Of a DNA stretch of 11,798 nt, positions 1 to 6,651 are shown one piece after another. Positions within the stretch are counted from its first letter, which is position 1; each line of letters begins with the position of its first letter. A program made the translations under genes and the position numbers. The notes under the pieces were generated by a model. It was not told the DNA's origin, ran no database searches, and saw nothing but the letters and a program-made list of their open reading frames with translations. Origin of the DNA: Pseudomonadota bacterium (GTDB lineage: Bacteria; Pseudomonadota; Alphaproteobacteria; Rhizobiales; Devosiaceae); the NCBI GenBank assembly GCA_023428425.1, contig JAEYYP010000174.1, positions 1-11,798 on the forward strand, written 5' to 3'.

Positions 1-324
1 CCCGGTGCCGTGTTCGGCGAAATCTCCGCCCTCCTCGGCCGCGACCACACCGCCACCGTCAGCGCCCTCGAGCCCATCGTCGTCCACCGCATCGAGAACG
101 CCGAAACCTTCCTGCAGCAGCGCCCGGGCATCGTCTTCCACGTCGCCCGCATCCTCGCCAACCGCCTGATCGACGCCACGACGTACCTCGCCGACATCAA
201 ACACCAGTTCGCCGACCGCTCGGATCACTTGGGCATGGTGGATGAGGTGCTGGAAGCGCTGGTGAACCAGCAGAGCCCGGCCGCAGCGACGGGTTCAGCG
301 CTGAAGGACGACCCACGGCTGTAA
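1..324 (+). CDS. Cyclic nucleotide-binding domain protein, 3' part
   Basis: The reading frame is open from the first base of the window to a TAA stop at 322-324, so the N-terminus lies outside and about 107 residues are visible. The start of the visible part (FGEISALLGRDHTATVSA) matches the phosphate-binding cassette region of the CNMP fold, where a GE pair and an R-x-ATV-type stretch contact the cyclic nucleotide. It continues into the helical C-terminal part (RPGIVFHVARILANRLIDAT). There is no helix-turn-helix DNA-binding domain after it, because the protein ends about 60 residues later with a low-complexity tail. It is therefore probably a stand-alone cNMP sensor rather than a Crp/Fnr transcription factor; that is inference, since the N-terminus could carry another domain. 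A related but broken gene lies at 3033-3475. The nucleotide bound, if any, cannot be told from this fragment. Confidence 0.85.
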   Translation, partial: PGAVFGEISALLGRDHTATVSALEPIVVHRIENAETFLQQRPGIVFHVARILANRLIDATTYLADIKHQFADRSDHLGMVDEVLEALVNQQSPAAATGSALKDDPRL

Positions 325-363
325 GGGTGCCCCAGCTTCTGGCCAGTGTCTACGACGTGGCAG

Positions 364-588
364 CTAGCTCATCTCCTTGCCATACGCCGCGTAGAAAGCA
401 GCCTCGAGGCTTCCGAAACTTACGCTCGTATGGGTTTCCGGTAGGTGGTAGGTGACCTTGCCACCGGGCCACTCCAGCTTGAGCAGCTTGCGGTCTACAG
501 TCAGATAGGCCAGCGCAGGTGGCTCAAGCCAGTCCATGCCGTTGGCGATGACGTCAAAGTTCTTATCGTAAACAAATTTCGGCTTCAT
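364..588 (-). CDS. Hypothetical protein, 74 residues
   Basis: The ATG at 586-588 is preceded on the coding strand by GGAGG four bases upstream, which fixes the start; the frame stays open further 5', but that extension is compositionally an out-of-frame shadow of the neighbouring gene. The product is 74 residues, soluble, with no signal peptide or membrane segment. It is rich in aromatics, with a likely beta-strand core (LAYLTVDRKLLKLEWPGG, then VTYHLP) followed by a short helix near the C-terminus (SLEAAFYAAYG). I do not recognise a family. The strand-turn-strand pattern faintly recalls small KTSC-type domains, but the diagnostic residues are not clear and I do not claim it. It lies 76 bases downstream of the metallophosphoesterase gene on the same strand and could be the last gene of that transcript. 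Confidence 0.7.
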   Translation of the reverse strand: MKPKFVYDKNFDVIANGMDWLEPPALAYLTVDRKLLKLEWPGGKVTYHLPETHTSVSFGSLEAAFYAAYGKEMS

Positions 589-664
589 GAGGCCTCCAGC
601 GCGCTGCATTCGTCCAGGCTCTCCCAAACGATAGCGCAACTTCGACGGGTTGGCTGCTATACGA

Positions 665-1441
665 TCAAGCCCCCGGCACCCACTCCGGAAACGCGTACAT
701 CTCCTCTGGCACCGCGCCCTCCACCCCAAAGTCCAGCGTCCCTGCCCCCTCGAACGAGAACCACGCCGCCTTTCGCAGTTCCGTATCCACCGTGATATGA
801 GTCGGTACGTCTCCCGTCTGCTTGCCGGGATTGAACACCCAGGTCTTCCCCATCCGCGAGGCCCAGGAGCCGCCGCGCGCGAACGGCGCCTCGTGCACGT
901 GCCCGCCGAACACCAACTCCGGCTGATACTCTTCAATCCACGCCGATAGCTCCGCATCGCCATACGACCGCGATCCCGACCAACTCACCGGCACCCCGGC
1001 CGGCGGCGCGTGATAGACCCAGAACCACCGCTCGCCGCGCTTGGCGGCCCCGTCCTTCAGCTGCCGCCCGATGGCGTTCTTCGCAATCGATCCATCCCAC
1101 CACGGGCAGATCGAAAAGCTCACCCCATCGACCTCGATCGTATCATTGTCCGCGTGCGCAGCCGCCGAGCGTACATAAGGCACCCAACGCGCATATTTCT
1201 CGCCGTTCGAATAGACATGGTTGAGGTCGTGGTTGCCCGAGCACACCATCAGCCGGGTCACCCCGCGGAGCCGCTCGAGGTACTTCAGCACCACCACCAT
1301 CTGCGCCGACGGGGTGACGAACGAGCCGCCATCCAGCAGGTCCCCGGCGATGATCACGAGGTCGTAGCGCGGCGCGATCTGCAGCAGCCAGTCGAACTGC
1401 GGCAGCGCGTAGTGCAGGTCGGCAACAGCGAGGATGCGCAT
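665..1441 (-). CDS. Metallophosphoesterase (calcineurin-like)
   Basis: This 258-residue protein has the full metal-ligand set of the calcineurin-like phosphoesterase superfamily: ADLH at residues 7-10 (D8, H10), GDLLD at 33-37 (D34), GNHD at 69-72, a histidine in VYHAPP (H144), and GGHVH at 179-183. These ligands coordinate a dinuclear metal centre that hydrolyses phosphomono- or diesters. The substrate cannot be read from the sequence. No signal peptide is seen, so it is probably cytoplasmic. The ATG at 1439-1441 is preceded by a purine-rich GGGGGAG, and the conserved MRILAVADLH strand begins right there, so the longer upstream frame is rejected. It starts 22 bases after the stop of the kinase-like gene at 1464-2438, so the two are probably co-transcribed. 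Family assignment is firm; the role is unknown. Confidence 0.92.
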   Translation of the reverse strand: MRILAVADLHYALPQFDWLLQIAPRYDLVIIAGDLLDGGSFVTPSAQMVVVLKYLERLRGVTRLMVCSGNHDLNHVYSNGEKYARWVPYVRSAAAHADNDTIEVDGVSFSICPWWDGSIAKNAIGRQLKDGAAKRGERWFWVYHAPPAGVPVSWSGSRSYGDAELSAWIEEYQPELVFGGHVHEAPFARGGSWASRMGKTWVFNPGKQTGDVPTHITVDTELRKAAWFSFEGAGTLDFGVEGAVPEEMYAFPEWVPGA

Positions 1442-1463
1442 GCGGCTCCCCCCGTCCCGCGCG

Positions 1464-2438
1464 TCAGCGGCTAAGATACTTCCGCGCCATCGCCGCCGTG
1501 TCCAGCGCAAACCGCTCGGCATGCCGCTGCGCCAGCGCCGTCTCGCCATGCGAGCCGATCCACGCGAGCAGCGCCATGCGCCGCAGCAGGATCATCGCGT
1601 CGATCATCCGGATATCCTCCGGCTTCAGCGTCCGCACTTCGAGGTAGCCCGTGAGCCACGCCCGGATCAGCGCCGGCACCTGCGGCGACGTCTCGATGAA
1701 GCTGAGGCTCGCCGCTAGGTCGTAGAGAAACCAGCCATAGCCGGAATCGTCGAAATCGAGCAGCAGCACCTCGCCGGTATCGACCAGCAGGTTGGCGAGC
1801 CTCATGTCGGCATGGATCAGCCCGAACTTGTCGATATCGGTGCCATAAGCGCGCAAATCCTCGCGCAGCCGCCCGTCGAGTGCTTCAAGCACCTCGGCCG
1901 TCTCGCCCTCGGCATGCGGAGCCTTCCGCCAGTTGCCCCAAGGCCCGTCGGGCTCGAGGATGCCCGCCGCATCCCAGATCGGCCGCACGAACTTTTCCGG
2001 CTGCGACCACTCGCTCACATGCTTGTGCAGCGTCGCCGCATAGCGCCCCAGCGTCGTGAACAGCCCCGTGAGGTCGCCCTCCTCGCTCGGCGCTTCACCG
2101 CGCTCGAAGGCGAACAGCGCGGCAAACCGGTCAGGCGCCACTTCCTGCACAATCTCGCCATCCGCCCCGGGAATCGGACGCGGCACCGGAATCTCGGTCT
2201 GGTCGGTGATCGCCTCGAGCCAGGCGAGCTCGCTGCCGATCGCGGTGCGCGACTGGTAGCGCGCCCGGTGCAGCCGCAGCGCAAAACGCAACCCGCCCGG
2301 CGCTTCCACCCGGAAGGTATGGTTCTCCGAAAGGTTGATCAGCGTCACCTCGCCGCCCTTGGCCTGCGGCCAGCGGTCGAGGTTCTCCTTGATCAGTGCG
2401 AGTTCGGCAGGGACCGGATCGCTGGGGGCACTATCCAA
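1464..2438 (-). CDS. Phosphotransferase (APH/choline kinase-like fold)
   Basis: This 324-residue protein belongs to the aminoglycoside phosphotransferase/kinase-like enzyme family. The catalytic loop HADMRLAN is at 209-216 (H209, base D211, N216), followed by the metal-binding LDFD at 227-230 (D228) and a helix after FLYDLAAS, as in APH, RdoA/SrkA and homoserine kinase II proteins. The N-terminal lobe has a strand pair around residues 31-57 (NLSENHTFRVEA, then RFALRLHR) that would bind ATP. The substrate is not evident; genomic setting gives no reason to call antibiotic resistance, and a RdoA/SrkA-like stress kinase or a small-metabolite kinase is more likely. The start is a TTG at 2436-2438 with AAGGA eight bases upstream; an in-frame stop lies five codons further 5' and there is no ATG near, so TTG is the best choice. 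It lies 44 bases downstream of the tRNA-Pro gene. Confidence 0.9.
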   Translation of the reverse strand: MDSAPSDPVPAELALIKENLDRWPQAKGGEVTLINLSENHTFRVEAPGGLRFALRLHRARYQSRTAIGSELAWLEAITDQTEIPVPRPIPGADGEIVQEVAPDRFAALFAFERGEAPSEEGDLTGLFTTLGRYAATLHKHVSEWSQPEKFVRPIWDAAGILEPDGPWGNWRKAPHAEGETAEVLEALDGRLREDLRAYGTDIDKFGLIHADMRLANLLVDTGEVLLLDFDDSGYGWFLYDLAASLSFIETSPQVPALIRAWLTGYLEVRTLKPEDIRMIDAMILLRRMALLAWIGSHGETALAQRHAERFALDTAAMARKYLSR

Positions 2439-2482
2439 TCGATCTGTCCTTCAAGGCCTACTGCTGACTTTTGGGGGAAGAA

Positions 2483-2559
2483 TGGTCGGAGTGGCCGGAT
2501 TTGAACCGACGACCCTTTGTCCCCCAGACAAATGCGCTACCAGGCTGCGCTACACCCCG
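2483..2559 (-). tRNA. tRNA-Pro(GGG)
   Basis: The minus strand folds into a complete 77-base cloverleaf. The 7-bp acceptor stem is CGGGGTG/CACTCCG with one G-U pair; the D stem is GCGC/GCGC. The anticodon stem is TTTGT/ACAAA around the seven-base loop CTGGGGG, giving anticodon GGG, which reads the proline codons CCC and CCU. The T arm is GTCGG-TTCAAAT-CCGGC. The discriminator base is A, and the CCA end is encoded (complement at 2483-2485). The first base is C, matching the C1-G72 pair that is unusual among bacterial elongator tRNAs but standard for tRNA-Pro. It is transcribed toward the kinase-like gene. I see no clear U-tract terminator after it. Confidence 0.97.
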
Positions 2560-2841
2560 ACATGACGCGATGCCCTACAGAACCAGTCGTTTCGAGGCAA
2601 GAGGCATTTTTGCGGCAAAGCCCTCACCTGTCGATCCCCCGGTCGCCGACGAGGCGTCGCCCCCGGAGCACTTCCGGCATCGTTAACCAGAACTTACTGC
2701 GCTGCTGGCAAGTATTGGCAAATTGTGACTTCCTGTACGCGACACTCCTGGTGAGCGAGGGTTGGGCAGCGAGGCTGACCAAAGCAGTCATGGCGCCCAA
2801 CCCCGCCGACTTTTGTTGTGGCAAGTACGTTGGAGGTCGCG
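2560..2841. other. Non-coding stretch upstream of tRNA-Pro and the small basic protein gene
   Basis: About 280 bases without a convincing gene. It must hold the promoter of the minus-strand tRNA; a weak candidate is TTGCCT followed 17 bases later by TAGGGC on the minus strand, too poor to call separately. On the + strand, TGGCAA occurs twice ten bases apart (about 2706-2721), one helical turn, in a locally more AT-rich patch. I see no structured RNA or good sigma-70 promoter here. Several open frames cross the stretch on both strands, but none has a Shine-Dalgarno sequence or recognisable protein character. Confidence 0.5.
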
Positions 2842-3027
2842 TTGAGGTCTGTCCGTCGTCGCCCGAAGCTGGCGAAAACCACCGACGCCGTCATGCGGTT
2901 CGTCGAGAACGAGGTGGCAAAGGTGCTGGCCGCCGACCCGGGTCTTGCCGCCGCTCGCAAACGCGCCGTGCGCCGCGCCGGTCGCGCCGCCCACGCTGTC
3001 ACGCCCGGTCTCGCTGCCCCGCACTGA
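2842..3027 (+). CDS. Small basic protein, hypothetical, 61 residues
   Basis: A TTG at 2842-2844 is preceded by a perfect GGAGG at 2832-2836 with five bases between, and opens a 61-codon frame ending in TGA. An in-frame GTG at 2818 would add eight residues but has no ribosome binding site. The product begins with a very basic segment (RSVRRRPKLAK), followed by a predicted amphipathic helix (AVMRFVENEVAKVLAADPG) and a second Arg/Ala-rich helix. It has no cysteine, signal peptide or membrane segment. The charge suggests contact with nucleic acid or membrane surface, but that is only inference. It converges on the broken CNMP gene, ending five bases before that gene's stop. I recognise no family; its reality rests on the ribosome binding site and its protein-like composition. 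Confidence 0.45.
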   Translation: MRSVRRRPKLAKTTDAVMRFVENEVAKVLAADPGLAAARKRAVRRAGRAAHAVTPGLAAPH

Positions 3028-3032
3028 TCGCG

Positions 3033-3475
3033 TCAGCGCCTCGCCGGTGTGGTGACCAGACCCGACAGAATCCGGCCGACCAGCGACTTATCGGCTGATC
3101 CCGACACCTGCCGGCTGAGTTCGCTGACCAGGCCAGAAGTTTCATCCAGTCGCTGCGACAGCATCATGGCCAGCCTTAGCGTGATGTCCGGATGCCGCTG
3201 CAACACCTTCATCGCGTCGGCGACAACCCGAACCTTGGAGTTCGTTTCCGCCCGCACGGTGGCGCTGTGCGGCCGTCTCAGCAGTAGTCCCATCTCGCCG
3301 ATAAGCGAATCGTGCTGGTCGATGGTCGCGATCTTGGTGCCGTCGCGCTCCACTGCCAGTCGGCCGGCTTCGAGCAGAAAAGGTCGGTGCCCACCTCGCC
3401 TTGGGTGATCAGCACATCGCCGATCTCCAGGTCACGGATCGGCGCCGAGTACGTCAGGAGGAACATGCTGGCCAT
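3033..3475 (-). pseudogene. Cyclic nucleotide-binding domain protein, frameshifted
   Basis: Two overlapping frames on the minus strand together make one CNMP domain. The 5' frame (from ATG at 3473-3475) reads IRDLEIGDVLITQGEVGTDL, the first strands of the fold, and then loses sense. The next frame picks up exactly with LLEAGRLAVERDGTKIATI, then IGEMGLLLRRPHSATVRAE (the phosphate-binding cassette region) and a C-terminal helix bundle to the stop at 3033. The total of 443 bases is one short of 148 codons, so a single base is missing. The break is at a run of four A's on + at 3378-3381 (TTTT on the coding strand). Restoring one base would give a 147-residue stand-alone sensor without a DNA-binding domain, similar in layout to the gene at 1-324. 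It is either a recent pseudogene or a sequencing error in a homopolymer; the rest of the frame is undamaged, which fits both. Confidence 0.8.
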
Positions 3476-3537
3476 CGCGAGCCCCGGATTGTTGCGGAGC
3501 GGACATTAGCGCCGCCCCTGTCGGGCCGGAAGCGATC

Positions 3538-4011
3538 TCATGCCAGAAGGTCAACGACCTTCATCGCCGCGGCCTGCACCGCATCGCCGGGCGCGAGGCC
3601 GATCAGCAGGCCGCGCTGCCCGCCGTTGATCACCACCTCGTCGTAGAGTTCCGCGGTCTCGTCCATCGCCGTCGGCACCGCCTTGCGCTGCCCGAACGGG
3701 CTGATACCCCCCACCTTGAACCCGGTGAGCCGCTCGGCATCGACCGGCTTCATCATGCTGGCCGACTTGCCGCCGAACGCCGCAGCCAGCTTCTTCATGC
3801 TGACCTCTCCGTCCGACGGCACCACGACGCACACAGCCTTGCCATCCACCTCGGCCATCAGCGTCTTGAACACCTGCGCCGGGTCGCGCCCGAGCGCCTC
3901 TGCCGCCTGCAGCCCGATGCGCGGCGCGTCGGGATCGTAGTCGTATGGAAAGAGCGTGAAGGCGATTCCCGCCTTGCTCAACGCCAGTGTTGCGGCAGTA
4001 GTTTTCGACAT
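3538..4011 (-). CDS. ybaK: Cys-tRNA(Pro) deacylase, YbaK family
   Basis: This 157-residue protein is a YbaK/EbsC-type editing enzyme, a free-standing relative of the prolyl-tRNA synthetase insertion domain. It hydrolyses cysteine wrongly attached to tRNA-Pro by ProRS, in the cytoplasm. The family signatures are present: IGLQAAEALG at 32-41, VFKTLMAEVDG at 47-57 with the conserved lysine K49, VPSDGEVSMKKLAAA at 64-78, and the glycine-rich GGISPFG at 101-107. The length is typical. The ATG at 4009-4011 gives the usual N-terminus MSKTT; the frame is open for 87 more codons upstream, but that part has no family resemblance, and the Shine-Dalgarno before the chosen ATG is weak. A tRNA-Pro gene lies about 1 kb away on the same strand. 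It is divergent from the GGDEF-EAL gene. Broader editing specificity (for example ProX-like) is an alternative. Confidence 0.93.
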   Translation of the reverse strand: MSKTTAATLALSKAGIAFTLFPYDYDPDAPRIGLQAAEALGRDPAQVFKTLMAEVDGKAVCVVVPSDGEVSMKKLAAAFGGKSASMMKPVDAERLTGFKVGGISPFGQRKAVPTAMDETAELYDEVVINGGQRGLLIGLAPGDAVQAAAMKVVDLLA

Positions 4012-4258
4012 GCCGAACGCGTAGCGCCAGACGTTCGTCGTTTCCAGCAGTTTTCGAGTGTCTCCATCGCCAGAAACGACAAGCATCCGCATGCAATTAA
4101 CGAAATCGCCAGCTTCGCCGTGCCAACGCTTGTGCACGTGCGCCAGAAGGCGCTGACGAAGGGACGCGTAGCACAATGGGACGTGCAGTTGCCTGCCCAC
4201 TCGGTTCAGCTGACTTGTCGGCGCCGGATGCCCGGCTTCCGACCTGGGCGGCGTAGCC

Positions 4259-6163
4259 GTGGGTCTCTTCACTCGCCAGTCACCGGCCGATCGTTCGGCA
4301 AGTCGGGACGCCCTCGCCGAGGCCTATGCGCCGATCCTCCGCGGCTTCCTGCTGCCCTGCGCCGCCTACTACTGCTACGTCACCTGGGGCCATTGGCGGG
4401 ACGAGACAGGCCCGCAACTGGTTGTCCTAGGCGGCCTGAGCGCGCTCACCGTGATCGCCTGCCTGCTGATGTGGCGATGGCTGAAGCCCGGGCGCAGCGT
4501 CTCGCTGGGTCGGATCGAGCTTGTCGGCCTTGCCGCCAACCTGCTGATCTACGCAAACGTCGCGCTCTACATGCACCTCAGCTTCCAGGAACCGAAGCTC
4601 ATATATTTCGTCCTGATAACGGTAGCCTTCTCCACCTCGGGCGCGACCTTCCGGGTCATTGCGATATCGGTCGGCCTGGCGATGGCGACACTGTTCTGGT
4701 TCGCCTCGACCGTGTCCCCAGCGACGCTCGACCAGTATCTGTCGATCGGCGTTGCGGCATCTGTGGTCGCCATCGGCATGTCCTACCTGCTGCGCAAGGC
4801 GCTCCGCCAGCAGGTCAGCGCCCGTCTCAAGGCCGACGCGCTGACGGGACACGCGCAGTATCTGGCCGCAACCGACATGCTGACCTCCCTGCCCAGCCGC
4901 CGGAAGGTCTTCGACGACATCGACGCAGAGGTCGGCAACGGACGCCCATTCTGGCTTGGGTTGATCGACCTCGACGGCTTCAAGGCCATTAACGATGCGT
5001 ATGGTCACGCCCTTGGCGACGAGCTCCTCGAAGCCGTGGCCGGCCGGATTCGGGGAGCGCTCGCCGTAGACAGCCGCTTCGGTCGCTTGGGTGGCGACGA
5101 ATTCGCCTGGCTGCTTCCCGGGGATCTCTCCCCGCAGGATGTCGAGGAGGCGGCACGCGACCTCATCCTCACCATCTCGCAGCCCTACAAGGTCGCCGGC
5201 CGACAAGTCCATGTCGGCGCCACCATCGGATTTTGCCATTGCTCGTCCGCGCCTTCCGGCAGCGCCGAGGTCTACGAGAACGCCGACTACGCCCTCTACG
5301 CCGCCAAGGACAGTCGGCGCGGCGACGTGCTGGTGTTCTCGGCCGAGCACCGGGAGGCCATGTCCCAGGCTTCCGCGCTCGAGCGCGCCCTGCGCGAGGC
5401 CGATATCGAGGCCGAGTTCAGCGTGCAGTTCCAGCCGCAGGTCTCCCTCGCCAGCGGCCGCATTGTCGGCTTCGAGGCCCTGGCGCGCTGGCACAGTCCG
5501 ATCCTCGGCCAGGTGCGCCCCGACCTGTTCATCCGGGCCGCGGAGCGGTCCGGCCAGATTGTGGACCTCACCCCCGCCCTGCTCGGCAAGGCGCTTGCCG
5601 AGGCCGCGACATGGCCCGCCGACGTGAACATGTCCTTCAACCTGTCGGCCAACGACTTGGCCAACCCCACGCTTGCCCCCGCCCTGCTCTCCGCCATCAC
5701 CGCGTCGGGCGTGGCGCCTGCCCGTGTCCAGTTCGAACTCACCGAAACCAGCGTCATGCGCGACGTGGCGCGCTCCCGGGCCGTTCTGGATCAGCTCGTC
5801 GCGGCCGGATGCTCCATCGCCCTCGACGATTTCGGCAGTGGCTATTCCAGCTTCGGCCACCTCAACCAACTACCGCTCGATACGCTCAAGATAGACCGCG
5901 GCTTCATCCGCCAGATCACTACCAACCCCGTTTCTCGCGAGATCGTCGCCGGCATGCTGCGGCTCTGCCGCGCCCTGGAGTTGACCTGTGTCCTTGAAGG
6001 CGTCGAAACCACCGTGGAACTCGCAATGCTCCGCGCCCTCGGCGCCGACATCATCCAGGGCTACCTCTTCGGCACGCCGGTGGACGCGAGCCGCGTACCC
6101 TCACTGCTGGCCGAGCCAAAGCTCCACGCGCCCGCAAGGCCGGCAGACGCCGTGATGAACTGA
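4259..6163 (+). CDS. Membrane-anchored GGDEF-EAL protein (diguanylate cyclase/phosphodiesterase)
   Basis: This 634-residue protein makes and/or breaks cyclic di-GMP at the inner membrane. Residues about 27-180 hold some six hydrophobic segments (around 27-42, 54-72, 86-106, 112-128, 133-150, 161-178) of no sensor type I can name. The GGDEF domain spans about 202-360, with LIDLDGFKAIND at 235-246 (metal ligand D237) and an intact GGDEF at 278-282. The RxxD product-inhibition site expected before it is absent (AVDS at 269-272). The EAL domain spans about 370-620 and keeps its catalytic residues: EALAR at 406-410, N461 in NLSAND, E493 in FELTE, DDFGSGYS at 523-530, K544 in LKIDRGF, E580 in EGVET and Q600. 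Both halves are thus predicted active. The start is a GTG at 4259, the first possible one after an in-frame TGA at 4211-4213; the ribosome binding site is poor, so the exact start is less sure. Confidence 0.93.
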   Translation: MGLFTRQSPADRSASRDALAEAYAPILRGFLLPCAAYYCYVTWGHWRDETGPQLVVLGGLSALTVIACLLMWRWLKPGRSVSLGRIELVGLAANLLIYANVALYMHLSFQEPKLIYFVLITVAFSTSGATFRVIAISVGLAMATLFWFASTVSPATLDQYLSIGVAASVVAIGMSYLLRKALRQQVSARLKADALTGHAQYLAATDMLTSLPSRRKVFDDIDAEVGNGRPFWLGLIDLDGFKAINDAYGHALGDELLEAVAGRIRGALAVDSRFGRLGGDEFAWLLPGDLSPQDVEEAARDLILTISQPYKVAGRQVHVGATIGFCHCSSAPSGSAEVYENADYALYAAKDSRRGDVLVFSAEHREAMSQASALERALREADIEAEFSVQFQPQVSLASGRIVGFEALARWHSPILGQVRPDLFIRAAERSGQIVDLTPALLGKALAEAATWPADVNMSFNLSANDLANPTLAPALLSAITASGVAPARVQFELTETSVMRDVARSRAVLDQLVAAGCSIALDDFGSGYSSFGHLNQLPLDTLKIDRGFIRQITTNPVSREIVAGMLRLCRALELTCVLEGVETTVELAMLRALGADIIQGYLFGTPVDASRVPSLLAEPKLHAPARPADAVMN

Positions 6164-6207
6164 CGCCCGGCGGCGTCGGGGCTGCAACGCCAGACCATAT
6201 CGGCCCA

Positions 6208-6224
6208 GCGCTGTTTCCCAGCGC
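6208..6224 (+). repeat. Small hairpin between the GGDEF-EAL gene and ynfA-like gene
   Basis: GCGCTG and CAGCGC form a perfect 6-bp stem around a five-base loop, 45 bases after the GGDEF-EAL stop. It could end or stabilise that transcript, but no U-tract follows, so it is not called a terminator. The region downstream of it, with GAGGG just before the next ATG, carries the translation signals of the YnfA-family gene. Confidence 0.35.
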
Positions 6225-6285
6225 CCCCGGGCTTGTACTTTCGGTGTCTCCGTCATGTTAGGAGCAGAACCGATAGAGGGCCACC

Positions 6286-6624
6286 ATGCAGTCAATTGCC
6301 ACGACAGGATTGCTCTATGCATCCGCCGCCGCCGCTGAGATCGCTGGCTGCTTTGCCTTCTGGGCATGGCTTCGCCAGGGTCAGTCCCCAGCCTGGTTGG
6401 CGCTAGGGATCCCTGCACTGGTCGGCTTTGCCTGGCTTCTGACGCTTGCACCCAGCGAACACGCCGGACGGGCATACGCCGCATACGGCGGCGTCTACAT
6501 TGTCGCTTCGCTGGTGTGGCTCTGGCTGGCGGAGGGGCAGCGACCCGATGCATGGGACACTATCGGTGGCGGCGTCGCTCTGCTGGGAGCGACCATCATT
6601 CTGTTCGGGCCTCGCGGTAGCTGA
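6286..6624 (+). CDS. YnfA-family (UPF0060) small membrane protein
   Basis: This 112-residue protein has the family's typical size and layout of four membrane helices, at about 7-27, 36-54, 62-82 and 90-108. The landmarks are an acidic residue followed by GC in helix 1 (AEIAGCFAFW, 17-26), the segment AYAAYGGVYIVASLVWLW (63-80), RPDAWD (86-91) and the C-terminal ILFGPR. YnfA proteins resemble half-sized small multidrug resistance transporters and have been proposed to act in efflux, but the physiological substrate is unclear. The ATG at 6286 is preceded by AGAGGG at a suitable distance. The gene lies 122 bases after the GGDEF-EAL gene on the same strand and converges on merR with only 27 bases between stops. 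A weak promoter, TTGTAC-17-TGTTAG from 6233, lies upstream. Confidence 0.93.
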   Translation: MQSIATTGLLYASAAAAEIAGCFAFWAWLRQGQSPAWLALGIPALVGFAWLLTLAPSEHAGRAYAAYGGVYIVASLVWLWLAEGQRPDAWDTIGGGVALLGATIILFGPRGS

Positions 6625-6651
6625 AGCCTACCCTGACCTCGAGGGCGTACC

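Noticed and set aside
1464..2438. Aminoglycoside resistance gene
   Set aside because: Only the broad kinase fold is shared; the gene sits among housekeeping-type neighbours with no transposon or resistance context.
1812..2504. Open frame of 230 codons on + across the kinase-like gene and into the tRNA
   Set aside because: It is antisense to the phosphotransferase, has shadow-type composition, and runs into the tRNA region.
2483..2559. tRNA-Pro as an integration site of a mobile element
   Set aside because: I see no integrase gene and no repeat of the tRNA 3' end elsewhere in the window.
4037..4080. Inverted repeat GTCGTTT...AAACGAC upstream of ybaK
   Set aside because: A 7-bp arm with a 30-base loop is expected by chance at this scale, and no promoter or ligand-binding RNA feature accompanies it.
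4012..4272. N-terminal extension of the YbaK protein by 87 residues
   Set aside because: The upstream part has no resemblance to the family, overlaps the start of the divergent GGDEF-EAL gene, and YbaK proteins begin near MSKTT.
4427..5869. Open frame of 480 codons on the minus strand opposite the GGDEF-EAL gene
   Set aside because: It is antisense to a gene with unmistakable catalytic motifs. The translation is low in complexity and rich in G, R, A, E and V, as expected from a GC-rich codon shadow, and shows no domain.
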